Of a stretch of 64,000 nucleotides of DNA, positions 23,401 through 35,100 are shown piece after piece. Numbering within the stretch: the stretch's first letter is position 1; every line of letters begins with the position of its first letter. The stretch covers positions 93,578,838-93,642,837 of the forward strand of contig NC_084485.1 in the NCBI RefSeq assembly GCF_030035675.1, read 5' to 3'. The notes beneath the pieces were generated by a model that saw only the letters and a list, made by a program, of their open reading frames with translations, searched no databases and was not told the DNA's origin. This DNA is from Rhineura floridana. Taxonomy: Eukaryota > Chordata > Lepidosauria > Squamata > Rhineuridae. The translations under genes were made by a program, and so were the position numbers.

Positions 23401-26400
23401 TGTCTAGTTGACATAAGAGGTAATTAAAATGTGCTGTGTATTCTGCAGTAGGACTAGTCCATTTTTATCATACATTTTAGTATTTATTTTTATTTATTTA
23501 TTAAATTTATATCCTGCCCAACCTCCTAGGAGGAGGAAGAAGTTTGAAAACCATATATTTTAATAGCCATTGCATGGGCTGACCCCGAGGCTTAATCCTA
23601 TATATTTGTTGTTGTTACGTGCCTTCAAGTTGATTATGACTTATGGCGACCCTATGAATCAGCGACCTCCAAGAGCATCTGTCGTGATCTTGTTCAGATC
23701 TTGTAAGTTCAGGTCTGTGGTTTCTTTTGTGGAATCAGTCCATCTCATGTTTGGCCTTCCTCTTTTTCTACTCCCTGCTGTTTTTCCCAGCATTGTTCTT
23801 TTCTAGTGAATCATGTCTTCTCATGACGTGTCCAAAGTATGCTAACCTCAGTTTCATCATTTTAGCTTCTAGTGATAGTTCTGGTTTAATTTGTTCTAAC
23901 ACCCAATTATTTGTCTTTTTCACAGTCCATGGTATATGCAAAGCTCTTCTCCAACACCACATTTCAAATGAGTTGATTTTTCTCTTATCCGCTTTTTTCA
24001 CTGTCCAACTTTTATATCCATACCTAGAGATCGGGAATATCACCGTCTGAATGATCCTGACTTTAGTGTTCAGTGATACATCTTTGCATTTGAGGACCTT
24101 TTCTAGTTCTCTTGTAGCTGCCCTCACCAGTCCTAGCCTTCTTATTTCTTGACTATACATATATATACATGCTAGCAAACAGGCTCCATTGTATTCAGTA
24201 AGAATATTTAGGATCAGACTGAAAATGTACCAGTTATCTATCTTAAAACCATTGACTTGGATCCAAAATTAGCCTTTTGTGAACAGAAAGGCTCCATCCA
24301 TGTGAAAATCCCACCAGTGGAAGGGGGTGTAGGTGAGTTCCCCAATTTCCCTCATCCTCTTACAGCCTCCAACTCCCCTCTCTGTTTCTTCCAATCTTCT
24401 ATAGCAGATTTTCAGAGGGCACAAGAGGCTGCAGCAGGAAAGGGAAATTGGCAAAAATCCTCTGTTCAGGAGATGCTCCCAGTGGCCATAGCAAAGTTGG
24501 AATCCAAACCACTTAATTCTACTTCAGTATGGGCCACTGTCCATCATATAGTTTGAGGTGAGAAATGTGTATGTTGTCTCATTGCCACATTTAAGCTTAC
24601 AATCCATTATTATGTGCTTCAAACATTTCAAAGGTCTTCGTAAATGGTAATTTCAAAGGTCTATGTAAAATAAAAGAAATCCAAGCAGGCAGCATAATAG
24701 ATCAGAAAGACTTGAAAAGTTGTATTTCCCACATTGGAAACTGTGGGACCTCTGACTGGAAAAAGTCCCTCCTAAGCAGTAAAGCCAGCTTCCAGAAGAT
24801 GATGGACGCCCCCTAGTCTATCAGATCTGAAAATAAGACAGGCTATCCTGAACCCACCCTTAATCTTAGTCAGTATCAGGGCAGGGAGCAGCAAATCAAC
24901 ACATTACTTCTTAAGGAGGACCAGAGGGCTGGAGAGATCGCCACATGAGCCTGTTTCCTGAGCTGTTTCCACTGCAAATCTCTCCCAACCACGACCACTG
25001 CTACTGTCCCATTCTGTTCAGGGCTAGCTGTGGCAATTGTACAGCTTATTGAGCACTGCTTCATTTGGCCTAGAGATGGCGAGCAACATGGTTCCTGCCA
25101 GTTTCCTTGAGGATACAGCAAAAGGGGCAAACTCAACCTCAACTGCCATTTTGAATAGGCTGCAGCTTTTCAGGGTCGTAAGAGGCTTCAACAGGAAGGA
25201 GGATCAGGAAAGTCATATTGTGCAATTTGGATTCTTTGGATCCAAGACATAAGCTGCATTTAAATGTAACAGTAAACCATGATTTGTTATAGCAAGCACA
25301 AGCAGTCTAGAGTTTCAGGCTAATGTGCTCCTCTTCTCCTTCCGTTGCATATAATGGGTGGATATTAAAGCTTCCATTCCTGATCTGTGGCAAAGCAGTT
25401 TGCTGTTTTGTTCAAGTTCTGTTTGTGTAAATTGGTTTAGAATCCTGGTTTGCTGTGTTCAGATGAAATGGGAATCCATGATTGGAAGCTTCTAATCTTT
25501 CATGTGTGGGGAAAGAGGATTTAAAAGTGTATGAGCCTAAAGCTTGTGCCTGCTCATGTTCAAATGGCAATCTACGGTCTGAATGCAGTTATTGCTTGGT
25601 CCTAAGAGCAATTGGCTTTTACCTTATGTAGTTTGATATAGTTTCATGTCAACTATTGGAACCCTGCCCTGGACTGGATATAGCACTGAGCTACATCTTT
25701 GATAAACCAATTGAAACAATAGTGGTGAGTGCTTGAGAGGCTCCATCGTGTAGAGCTTAGAAAGACTGGGCTGCACATGACTGGAAGGATTAGTTAATTT
25801 GTTATATCTATATATTGCTTCACACATCCAGAGGTGTCCCAAAGTGATTTAGAATACAAAATACATAAATTAAACAACACAAATATAAAATGTTTGTCCA
25901 AAGAAAGTACTCTAAAACAGCACAAATTAATCACCCCCTTCATATAGGATCGACACCAGTTGCCACCAAGAGTTTAGGAGAATTACAGATGCAAGGTTGC
26001 TATGTACTATCAGAACTTGGTTTTCATTCATTATACATAACCCTATTATTGCAAACTGTAAGGTACATGATGAAAATGTCGACCCAGTGTGCGGCAGCTG
26101 TGAAAAAGGCAAATTCCATGCTAGCGATAATTAGGAAAGGTATTGAAAATAAAACAGCCGATATCATCATGCCGTTGTATAAATCTATGGTGCGGCCGCA
26201 TTTGGAATACTGTGTACAGTTCTGGTCGCCTCATCTCAAAAAGGATATTATAGACTTGGAGAAGGTTCAGAAGAGGGCAACCAGAATGATCAAGGGGATG
26301 GAGCGACTCCCTTACGAGGAAAGGTTGCAGCATTTAGGGCTTTTTAGTTTAGAGAAAAGGCGGGTCAGAGGAGACATGATAGAAGTGTATAAAATTATGC

Positions 26401-29124
26401 ATGGCATTGAGAAAGTGGATAGAGAAAAGTTCTTCTCCCTCTCTCATAATACTAGAACTCGTGGACATTCAAAGAAGCTGAATGTTGGAAGATTCAGGAC
26501 AGACAAAAGGAAGTACTTCTTTACTCAGCGCGTAGTTAAACTATGGAATTTGCTCCCACAAGATGCAGTAATGGCCACCAGCTTGGACGGCTTTAAAAGA
26601 AGATTAGACAGATTCATGGAGGACAGGGCTATCAATGGCTACTAGCCATGATGGCTGTGCTCTGCCACCCTAATCAGTGGCAGCATGCTGCTGAAAACCA
26701 GTTGCCGGAAGCCTCAGGAGGGGAGAGTGTTCTTGCACTCGGGTCCTGCTTGCGGGCTTCCCCCAGGCACCTGGTTGGCCACTGTGAGAACAGGATGCTG
26801 GACTAGATGGGCCACTGGCCTGATCCAGCAGGCTCTTCTTATGTTCTTATGTTCTTATGATACTGTTAACCTTGACTTTCTAAAGTTATCCATTAGCACC
26901 TGATTTATATAGTATGCATTTGTGTGTTTTATATTTTCTTCCAACTCCCGGGGACTCTAACAAACCATATCTAGATATTAAGGTACAACTGTTTGAACAG
27001 GAAAAAAACAAATTAGTTTTATCAACCCTGCTCATATTAAGTGTATGCAATTTTATTCTGAATTACTGGTCAGTATGTACATGATAAACAGTTTCTTCCT
27101 AGTATTATAGGATACTTTACAGTCCTTTTGCTTAATCTCCTTTATCTTCATGCTAATTAAAACTATTTTGCATGTTAGCTGAATTTTAAATTTAATGCAA
27201 TATTCTTGATTTTGTATAGGTAATCCAGGAATCACAAATTCAGGACTGGGGTATCTGCTTTCTTTCAAAAAGCTGAATTATTTGGATCTTTCTAGGACTG
27301 GCCTCCAGGTGAAAATATTTTCTGTTCTGCTAAATATCTAATGCATTTTTGAGGACACAAATGAAATGAGTATCTCACTAACTGGAATTTCAAAGGAATG
27401 TTGAAGTTTTGTCTTTCTGTAAAGCCAGGTCCTTGCTGGCGATGAGTTCTCCTATGGATTTCCTCCCCTTTTTTGTTAGGACATAAACGTGGCTGTTTGT
27501 CGGATCCAGACACAAATAGGTCTAGCTCATTCAGAGGTGCCCTTGAAAGAATTTGATCATAATAGCTGCAAAACAGAGGGATGGGCAGAACAGGTATGTC
27601 ATAATATACCTTATTGACCTATTTCTTGGCATCTTCTATGTGGCAAAAATGTTTGCTTCTGGGGGGATTTTCTAAGTGACTTATGAATCAGAACCTAGAG
27701 ACTTAATGCTCTCTCATATGAATACTCCAGTAGTAGATTAAGGATTGTATTTGCTCTTTAACAAAATACTAGTTTTCCTTTTAACACTGTGTAAAAGGAC
27801 AGTAGCTACCACAGGGACTGTCACTACAAAATTGTTATTCAAACTCTAGATACTCAGTCAACTGTCTATCACCTGGATTAAACACAGTTGAATCACAGGA
27901 GAAATGTGATACATTAACGAACAACACTTGAAATGATGTATACGGAAAATGTTTTGGACTGGTATTCACAGTGAATGTCAAGTTATATAGTGCCTCATTA
28001 ACTTGAATAAGTTCGCTGCCTATTGACGCATTTTGCAATTCTGCTTTCCTTAGACCATCTTGCAATGGAAGCACACAATGCAAGAAGCAATTCAACCAGA
28101 AAAAACCTTGAAATCTAGAGCAGCAGCTCAATGTTTCTGTAAGTAACTGTGTGAAGATAGTAATTTTGAAACCAACATCACTGTTAACGTTTCTGAAAAG
28201 AGACTGGAGTTGGGGTGTATTTTTGCAACTGAAGCTATGACCCAAATAAATTATCTAAGCACAGCCAGACACAGCAAGTGCAAGTAGAGCTTCCTTCAAA
28301 GTTGTCTCCACATAGTAGCTCCGAGAACTGAAGAGACAAGCTGGTTTTGAAATGGAGCAGTGGCTTGTATTTATCAGTAGGAGCTTGTAGCTGCAAATGA
28401 GGAAGCAGCATTGTCTATACACTTCAAATAGTTTAGCTAGATCCTGGCCTGTAATCTGAACATAATCCTTAGTAATGAATTAGAAATGGGTTAGGATGGA
28501 AATGAAAAGATAGGTGAAAATGTTATCCAACTTTTATCATATAATACTAGATAATTTAAACATGAATGCTTATACTTTGACACGGTGCTAATTCCATACA
28601 AAATCCTTCTGCACATAATGTGTTTCTTCCCATAAAAGCTGCAGGCAGCCACCACCATCACCTTTAAGATCTGTTTTAAAATGATGAGAGGAGTCGCAGC
28701 AGCAATTCTTAGGAAGGTTTTGTACCCCTAAATATTTTGACTGTTTGGAAACCGTTCCTTTGGGTTGACTGTTCTGTTAGTGGTTAGTAGTTAGTGCTAA
28801 TGCCCAAAATTTAACAGTGCAAAATTAACTTGCGTTCAAAATTATGTGAGGTTATTGCATGAGATCTCTTTTGCAGATGGAAAAAGAGCCAGGACAGAAG
28901 AACCTCTTGAATTTCTAGTTGAAGAAAGTGAGCCTTCTGAGAACTTGCAATTCTACAAGCCAAGAGCAGAAATGTTAAGTTTCCCTTTACTAACAGGGAA
29001 GAGTGAAGTGAGTGAAGAATTACAGAATAAGAAGAGTGGTGTGGCTGAGCATAAAGAACAGAACTTTAAATCAAAGCAGCTGAGCTTCTCCATGGCGGAC
29101 TGGGACTTGCTAAATTCTTATTGA
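17022..29124 (+). CDS. LRRC42: LRRC42, leucine-rich repeat-containing protein 42 (gene span, 7 coding exons)
   Basis: Coding exons: 17022-17479, 21063-21194, 22834-22952, 27220-27308, 27480-27593, 28054-28138 and 28877-29124. They sum to 1,245 bases, 414 codons plus stop; human has 428 residues. The protein starts MSYYLHAENF and ends WDLLNSY, as in human. Leucine-rich units are visible at about residues 170-185 (LTCLDLS), 198-213 (LLLKDNCLSD), 230-249 (LSVLDLSCN) and 255-267 (LNYLDLSRTGL). The C-terminal third is charged and weakly conserved. The molecular role of LRRC42 is poorly defined. Introns carry L2, BovB, CR1 and hAT insertions. Plausible polyadenylation signals lie at 29615-29620 and 29647-29652. 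The start is chosen by homology, 15 bases after a good acceptor. Confidence 0.96.
17570..17717 (+). mobile_element. L2-type LINE 3' tail
   Basis: Contains TTGCCGCCCTGGTCTCCTGC and AAGGATGGGGTACAAATAAA followed by (AAAT)n, the usual L2 3' end. In LRRC42 intron 1. Confidence 0.6.
18230..18608. mobile_element. degenerate nonautonomous hAT-like element
   Basis: Ends AGAAGGATGGGAAAC and GGTTCCCCACTTCT are imperfect inverted repeats. The flanking 8-mers TATTTAGC and GGTGTAGC agree at five positions. No coding content; an old copy. Confidence 0.5.
18722..20835 (-). mobile_element. L2-type LINE, 5' truncated
   Basis: Minus-strand translation gives reverse transcriptase pieces FGKVIERVVAAQLQ-like, FQSGFRPSHGTETAL, HQYADDTQLYLS and a C-terminal region with LDYCNTLYVGLP and RLHWLPICFQAQFKVL, all typical of L2. 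The 3' end at low coordinates has CGCCCTTCTACCCTAC and a TTTATT-rich tail. Several stops and frameshifts interrupt the ORF (for example, pieces lie in different frames at 19041-19682, 19679-19906 and 20111-20425). Antisense in LRRC42 intron 1. Confidence 0.85.
20865..20918. repeat. left copy of a 50-bp imperfect direct repeat
   Basis: AACACTTTAGTTTG through ATCAATCTTAA matches 21220-21273 with about seven mismatches. The two copies bracket LRRC42 coding exon 2. Confidence 0.7.
20928..20946. repeat. (GT)n microsatellite
   Basis: About nine GT units just upstream of LRRC42 coding exon 2. Confidence 0.8.
21063..21194 (+). CDS. LRRC42: LRRC42 coding exon 2
   Basis: Acceptor TTCTTTTACAG, donor GTACCA. 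Encodes YLVISEKLEEIKSF through HELLEHITNKTLS with the first leucine-rich unit. An imperfect 50-bp direct repeat lies on both sides of this exon. Confidence 0.94.
21220..21273. repeat. right copy of a 50-bp imperfect direct repeat
   Basis: Partner of 20865-20918; it begins about 25 bases after the donor of LRRC42 coding exon 2. Confidence 0.7.
22834..22952 (+). CDS. LRRC42: LRRC42 coding exon 3
   Basis: Acceptor TTTACATTAG, donor GTAAGT. Encodes LLLKDNCLSDVGLRKMTAP and VMKRGLENLSVLDLS, two leucine-rich units. Confidence 0.94.
23010..23300. mobile_element. nonautonomous hAT-like element
   Basis: Starts CAGTGGTACTTCAAC with flanking 8-mers TTCTAGGC (23002-23009) and TCCTAGTC (23301-23308) sharing six positions. 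Its 3' inverted repeat is degraded. Contains GCAGACCACTTAATG and TGTGGACCACCTG, common in Charlie-like remnants. Confidence 0.5.
23450..23560 (-). mobile_element. L2-type 3' tail fragment
   Basis: TTTATTTATTTATTAAATTTATATCC-type stretch followed by CTGCCCAACCTCC resembles the inverted 3' end of an L2 LINE. Confidence 0.4.
23609..24157 (-). mobile_element. RTE/BovB LINE 3' end
   Basis: Minus-strand reading includes NSFEMWCWRRALHIPWT, LEQIKPELSLEAKMMKLR and YFGHVMRRHDSLEK, the C-terminal end of the BovB ORF2. The 3' end at 23609 shows GTTGTTGTTACGTGCC. It has frame breaks after that segment. In LRRC42 intron 3. Confidence 0.85.
24256..25245. repeat. GC-richer repeat-like tract in LRRC42 intron
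   Basis: Contains GAACAGAAAGGCTCCATCC and blocks near 24400 and 24870-25240 resembling the GC-rich tracts at 32590, 33270, 34870 and 58870. No protein is recognised and the ends are undefined. Confidence 0.25.
25790..25885 (-). mobile_element. L2-type 3' tail fragment
   Basis: ATATATTGCTTCACACATCC and TCCCAAAGTGATTTAGAATAC resemble the reversed 3' end of an L2-type LINE. Confidence 0.35.
26066..26858 (+). mobile_element. CR1 LINE 3' portion, young
   Basis: The reading frame through 26645 encodes the ORF2 C terminus (MKMSTQCAAAVKKANSM, PHLEYCVQFWSPHLKKD, FMEDRAINGY). The 3' end has GCCACTGGCCTGATCCAGC and CTTATGTTCTTATG repeats. It is nearly identical to 38638-39424, so both are recent. 5' truncated. 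In LRRC42 intron 3. Confidence 0.9.
27220..27308 (+). CDS. LRRC42: LRRC42 coding exon 4
   Basis: Acceptor TTTTGTATAG, donor GTGAAA. Encodes CNPGITNSGLGYLLSF and KLNYLDLSRTGLQ, matching human CNPEITDAGIGYLFSF and onward. Confidence 0.93.
27480..27593 (+). CDS. LRRC42: LRRC42 coding exon 5
   Basis: Acceptor TTTTTTGTTAG, donor GTATGT, 38 codons in phase 0. Includes TQIGLAHSEVPLKEFDH and CKTEGWAEQ, close to human. Confidence 0.93.
28054..28138 (+). CDS. LRRC42: LRRC42 coding exon 6
   Basis: Acceptor GCTTTCCTTAG, donor GTAAGT. Encodes TILQWKHTMQEAI and SRAAAQCF, aligning with human IVLQWERVTAEAV and RAAAQRF. Confidence 0.9.
28877..29124 (+). CDS. LRRC42: LRRC42 last coding exon
   Basis: Acceptor TCTCTTTTGCAG. 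Continues YGKRARTEEP (human YGKRSRAEAP), a diverged charged tail, and the conserved end ADWDLLNSY with TGA at 29122-29124. Confidence 0.94.
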
Positions 29125-30100
29125 TTCAGATTGTAACATTAGTATGAGTTGCATGAAGATAAACACTTTAAAAAATGATATGGTTGAAATTTCTACTACA
29201 ATATATAAGGATGCTGTTTCTTCCTTTTGTCTAAAGAAACAATAGTTTCAAAAAAGCAATGCCTCATTACATTTCTGAATTGATCAGAGAACACCTGATC
29301 ACCTTTTGACTAATGCCCAATGTGTAAGAGATGAAATTTTCATAAACACTGTCCATTCTTTCATTTCCAAAGGGCCACTTCACAAAATTATACATAACAT
29401 TTTCAGCTGTAAATCATAAGGAGAAGGGCTTTTGATTGAGAGACAGTGCCTGAAATAGTGCTTGAAGTGATGTTAGTTATGAACCTCAGTGGAGGTTGAT
29501 CTCTGACTGCCTTTTTCACATGTAAGTCATCTTTGGGTGTTAGTATTCATTTTGTTTTATACTCTAGCCAAAGAAATGGGGTGAGACTTAACCATAAAGA
29601 ATGGGATTTCACAAAATAAACATAGGAGTTGATGAATTAGTTTAACAATAAAATTTGGTGATATAAATTATGATGCTTAAATAACATCTACAATATAGCT
29701 TAAATATTTTATCCTTTTTGAAGTGGAAAATAATACATCAGTTTGCAGTGAGCTTGATGGTTCCCAGTTACTTTAACATACCTACAAACCACTTTTGACT
29801 CTTGTACATTATCGACAAACTAACTAGGTATTAGTTTACCAAGCAAACCTTTGAGTAGTTGAAACATGTTCAAGCAAGTAAATGCCAAAGGTACACAAAA
29901 CTCTATTTGTTCTCCTGCATAAAATACTTAAAGATAGGATAACACTATGTGGCTGGATTAATCATAGCAGTCAAATTATTGGTTTCTGCTGATCCTCTGA
30001 CTTACAAAAGACCATGTTGCATCGTTATGGTTGAACCAGCAGGAGTTCCCTGGATGTGTGATGCATAGGCACATATGTAGATGCTAAGTTGGGATGAAGG
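29125..30100. other. LRRC42 3' UTR and intergenic DNA
   Basis: Holds the likely LRRC42 3' UTR with AATAAA at 29615-29620 and 29647-29652. I recognise no further gene or repeat. Confidence 0.5.
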
Positions 30101-30103
30101 AAA

Positions 30104-30619
30104 GGTACTGGTCAAAGTAGTCAAAAGGTCCTGAAATGCAAAGATGTATCACTGAACACCAAAGTCAGGATCATTCAGACCATGGTATTCCCAATCTCTA
30201 TGTACGGATGTGAAAGTTGGACAGTGAAAAAGGCGGATAAGAGAAAAATCAACTCATTTGAAATGTGGTGCTGGAGGAGAGCTTTGCGCATACCATGGAC
30301 TGTGAAAGAGGCAAATAATTGGGTGTTAGAACAAATTAAACCAGAACTGTCACTAGAAGCTAAAATGATGAAACTGAGGTCATCATACTTTGGACACATC
30401 ATGAGAAGACATGATTCACTAGAAAAGACAATAATGCTGGGAAAAACAGCAGGGAGTAGAAAAAGAGGAAGGCCAAACAAGAGATGGATTGATTCCATAA
30501 AGGAAGTCACAGACCTGAACTTACAAGATCTGAACAGGACGGTTCATGACAGATGCTCTTGGAGGTCGCTGATTCATAGGGTCGCCATAAGTCATAATCG
30601 ACTTGAAGGCACATAACAA
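30104..30619 (+). mobile_element. RTE/BovB LINE 3' end
   Basis: An open stretch from 30182 to 30616 encodes the ORF2 C terminus (NSFEMWCWRRALRIPWT, GRPNKRWIDSIKEVTDL, LIHRVAISHNRLEGT) and ends in GGCACATAAC. Intergenic between LRRC42 and LDLRAD1, whose 3' ends converge. Confidence 0.88.
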
Positions 30620-30639
30620 ATGTGAGGAAAGGAAGAGAA

Positions 30640-32030
30640 AAAACAGGAAATGGGGTAGGCAAAAGGGACTTTTCTGTTGTCTTGCATATCGGAAGTACAT
30701 TTGTAATTCTATTTAGATCCCTAAATGAATTAAATGAGGGATAGCACAGGGTAACTTTGTATCCTACTACATTGTTTCATAACATGGTTTACTTCATTGC
30801 TATGGATTTGTCTTGCCTTCTTTTTGCTGAGTTCTGGTTCTCTTCAAGCTATGACTGACTTCAAATTTTACCAAGGAACACGTGCTAGCATGTTATAAGA
30901 AAACATACTAAAACTAAGTTTTATTTACTCAAGCAGTAGCATATTTAATGCAACATTTAAGTTAAAGTGATTTTCAAACAAAAAACAGATAAGCATGACT
31001 CATAACCCCATTCATCTGCCATTAGTATTTAAATGCTTTTATCATTCAGTCTGTGAAGAGAGAAATATTTACTTAGGCAATTAATAGCTTGTAAATGTTT
31101 GTTTATTGCGCCATCTATATCGCATGACTTTTCACAATAGGCAACAAGAGTCATTCATTTTAGTCTGATAATGGTAGTTCCTGATTATCAGATATAAATA
31201 TTGACTTAAAGGTCTTTTAAAGTACCTATTCCATTATATAAGATGATGCATGTTTACTTCTATGTAAAAGCATGAAAGTCACACAAGCCTCTTTAGAAGA
31301 CTCCATTTGCCACATTATCCTAGTTACAACTGACAACAACACTTCACAGGATTCATGCAGCTTACCAGACACACAGTAATATTGTATACTGCAGTGCAAG
31401 GCATCAAACACCAAAGAAATTTGCAAACACACTAGCATAGTTTGAAATTAAGGACCTTTCACTCATCAAACACCCACATGCCTATAGCCTACTAAGGGAA
31501 AAGAACAAAGAAAGGAAAGAGTGGGAAATAGTCAAAAAAGGATTCACGTGACAGGTTTTCACTGACCTCATAATGCCAGCTAGGAAAAAGATACCAACTA
31601 GCTTGCATGACCATACATTCTTGTGCTGTAGCCACCATTGCTACACTCATAGGATTAGACTGTAACTATGAGAAGGACATTGCTTGAGATGAGTTATGCT
31701 CATTTCTGCTGTTATCAAGCAAGGTTTCACAGATTCAGGGTTACAAACGGTTTACCACTGTGTGTAAAGTCAAAGCCAGATCTATCTGTCTATCCATCCA
31801 CCTATCTTTCTATTTGGTAACAACTGTATTTAGTGGGCTTTGAGGAAGGCACAGGAGTTTCTAAATACCTTCATGAGCTCAAAAGTGAAGAATCGCTGGT
31901 CTATGAACAGTGCTTCTAACACTACATAAAGTATCCTCTGCAAACCCCTCTGAAAGAAATGGCAATTCCCCAACTATAGTACTTAATGAATAGCTCCCCT
32001 TATTTTCTGAAGGTTACAGTCCTGGGCTGC
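30640..32030. other. intergenic DNA including probable LDLRAD1 3' UTR
   Basis: The LDLRAD1 stop is at 32033-32031, so its 3' UTR extends leftward into this stretch. No polyadenylation signal could be chosen with confidence and no repeat is recognised. Confidence 0.4.
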
Positions 32031-32179
32031 TCATCTTGTGCAGATATATTCATCAGACCAGTCAATGCAGTGCTGTATTCCATCTCGGCAAAGATGTCTG
32101 GGAATGCAGGTACAGTACATATGGAAGACTACCATGGTGCATCCCCACCACTGAGGCCCACAAGGAGGGCAACTGGCCC
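32031..32179 (-). CDS. LDLRAD1: LDLRAD1 last coding exon, third LDLa module
   Basis: Acceptor CTTTTTTATTGCAG. Encodes CPPCGPQWWGC, YCTCIPRHLCRDGIQHC and DWSDEYICTR with TGA at 32033-32031. Human reads CPPCGPGWWRC and CDCIPRHLCRDHVQHC. Confidence 0.95.
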
Positions 32180-35100
32180 CTGCAATAAAAAAGACAAGGG
32201 TCATCATTGATGTACTCTTTTCTCCCTAAACCAGGGATGGGAAAGCTGTGGCTCTCCGGATGTTGTTGGATGCCAACTCCCACTGTCCTCAGCCAGCATG
32301 ACCCAATGGTCGGGGATGATGGGAATTGTTGTCCACATCTGGAGGGCCACAGGTTCCACATCCCTGGACTAGAGGACATCCTTTGCCTTTTGTAAATATA
32401 TAGAAAGGGGGCTTTTAGTAGGTGCCATTTTCTAGTCCCTACATGGCAAGAAGCCATGGGAAAAATCCCATTTTTCACACCTACATTTATGAAATGCACT
32501 GTAATAGCAGTGCTTCCAGTGTGCTATACAGAAGTGACACCAGGGCAATATCAAAAAAAATGGGGGTCTATGGCACACACAAAAAGAACACTGAATGATG
32601 TGGATTGTATCCAATGCTGCCCTTCTTTTCACACAGCAGACTTCTGTTTGCACAATGGAACCTCTCACTCCTCTTCCCTGCAGCCCTCTGTGTACCCTCA
32701 AAATCTGCTCCAGAGGGTTGGCGGACTCTCTGGAGCAGACTTTGCAGGCATGTAGAGAGAGAAGAGGAAGAGGAATTCCCACAGTATGAGTGGAACACCA
32801 CTTGCACAGCAGTGGATACACCCCTAACGTATCATTTATCATTTTACTGTATATTCAACTTCTTGAAAGGGGGCTGTAACAGTGTTTACTGCAGTTGAGT
32901 GAGGGCAGTTAACTCAGGGAGGCTGAAATGTTCCCTACTGATTTCTGCCATTTTTAATGTATTTATGTCAGTACTCTTACATATAGAACAATCTATATGG
33001 CCGAAGTAAATTTAACAAGGGCATTGCAGGTAGGTGGCAACTTATGACAAGGAACATAATGCAGACTGAATCCTTCATAATATTACTTGTGCAGGGTCAA
33101 AGCTATTGCTAGACAAGTGAGGAAACACATATGCTACTGAGCACCATCTTTTCTAGCAGCACTTTCTGTTCCACAGTGACTTCTGGCCAAACAACTACAG
33201 GTTTTATGCAACGCTTCAGAAATTGGCCTCACCACACTGATTAAAAAAAACCTTTGAAAACTGGTTGGGTTGTAGCCAGTGCTGTGCCAGCAGGGTTCCA
33301 CAGGCACCATGGGACTTCCATTTCCTCTCTTCTCCTCACACCCCAAAAATCTGCTCTGGAGGGTCACGGGGTGGGGTGGGGATGGAGGGGACAGGAGAGA
33401 AAGAGCAAGTTCCATTACACACACCAAAGGCCTTGTGCTGGCAAAGCTGCAGCACTGGATGTGGTCCAGTGCATGGACACCAACTTCATACAAACTTTTG
33501 TTGTTGTTGTTATCTGCCTTCAAGTCGATTACAACTTATGGCGACCCTATGAATCAGTGACTATCAAGCGCATCTGTCATGAACCACCCTGTTCAGATCT
33601 TGTAAGTTTAGGTCTGTGGCTTCCTTTATGGAATCAATCCATCTCTTGTCTGGCCTTCCTCTTTTTCTACTCCCTTCTGTTTTTCCAAGCATTATTCTTT
33701 TCTAGTGAATCATGTCTTCTCATGATGTATCCAAAGTATTATAACCTCAGTTTCATCATTTTAGCTTCTAGTGATAGTTCTGGTTTAATTTGTTCTAACA
33801 CCCAATTATTTGTCTTTTTCACAGTCCATGGTACGCACAAAGCTCTCCTCCAACACCACATTTCAGATGAGTTGATTTTCCTCTTATCCGCTTTTTTCAC
33901 TGTCCAACTTTCACATCCATACCTAGAGACTGGGAATACCATGGTCTGAATGATCCTGACTTTAGTGTTCAGTGATACATCTTTGCATTTGAGGACCTTT
34001 TCTAGTTGTCTCATAGCTGCCCTCCCCAGTCCTAGCCTTCTGATTGTTGAACAAAACGACTAAGCAGCAGAGGCAACCAAAAAAAGGGGGGGAGGAAGAT
34101 CTGGGTTGTAAAACGTGGTAGCAATATGAACTATTAACCTTGGCTAAATCTGGAAAAAGATGGTGACCACGAATACTGTCGCTAAACCTTACAGAGAGAG
34201 AATGAGCAGAGTGGGAGAGCCTTTGAATTTACTCTGTATTGTGAAATTTGTTCTGGGACTCTGAAGAGACCTGCTCTTTCAGCATCCTTCCTGACTCAGT
34301 CTATATCAAAAAGGAAAATACAATTCTGAACAGTACAACAGAACAAAGGAGCCCATGCATATTTATAACACATGTGAACAAAACCAAGGTGAAGATACAC
34401 ATAGAATTTATTTCTTTGCTAGCAGACAAGAAGAGGATATTACCTGCAGGGATCACAGTCCAGCAAATCTCACAAATATCTGCTAACTAGAAATACCATT
34501 CTGTAAGAATAGACTTACAAGTTCCTATTTCATCAGAGCAGTCTCCACAGTCATTGATTCCATTGCATCTTTGGTCTGCATAGATCCAAAACCTGCGGTT
34601 GCCACAATGGAATATCAAGTATTCTGGAAGGCTGTTGGGCAGATCACCTATTTTAAAAAAAGACCACCTTACTGTGCAACATGTATACTGGGAAAAAATA
34701 GCAGTGGCTTAAAATGTGTTAATTAGTAAAAGAAAAATAACTAAGGCAATCCTGGGAATCTCATTGAACTCTATGGCTTGTACCCAACGTAGCACTAAGT
34801 CACTCACTCCATTAGTGAAAGGATTGATTAACTAATTAATTACATTTATAGACTATTTTCCCTTCATCATAGAACCCAAAGTAGGATACTTGTGGTTCCC
34901 AGGTGGTCGCACTGACCAGACCCATACCTGCTTACCATCAACAAGATGGTGGCCTCACGTGCCTTCAAACCATAGCAACAAAGTTTTCCCTCACCTCCCC
35001 CCATGTATCCCCTAGATTTGTTCTGGGTTTTCCCCCCAACTGTCTGCAGCAGATTTGGGAAGCAAAGGGGGGGCACTTTCTGATACACAAGGAAAAATCC

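Noticed and set aside
27835-28245. A 136-codon minus-strand frame
   Set aside because: It is the antisense shadow of LRRC42 coding exon 6 and flanking intron.
31226-31438. A minus-strand cysteine-containing open frame considered as the last LDLRAD1 exon
   Set aside because: The spacing does not fit an LDLa module, the acceptor is poor, and 32031-32179 gives an exact match to the expected terminal exon.
31790-31990. A minus-strand stretch with acceptor- and donor-like ends near 31855-31970
   Set aside because: No frame compatible with LDLRAD1, and the true terminal exon is upstream of it.
33134-33250. A minus-strand stretch with a CSCLARSHC pattern resembling an LDLa module
   Set aside because: The phase does not fit LDLRAD1, no SDE motif follows, and the sequence is part of a repeat-like GC-rich tract.
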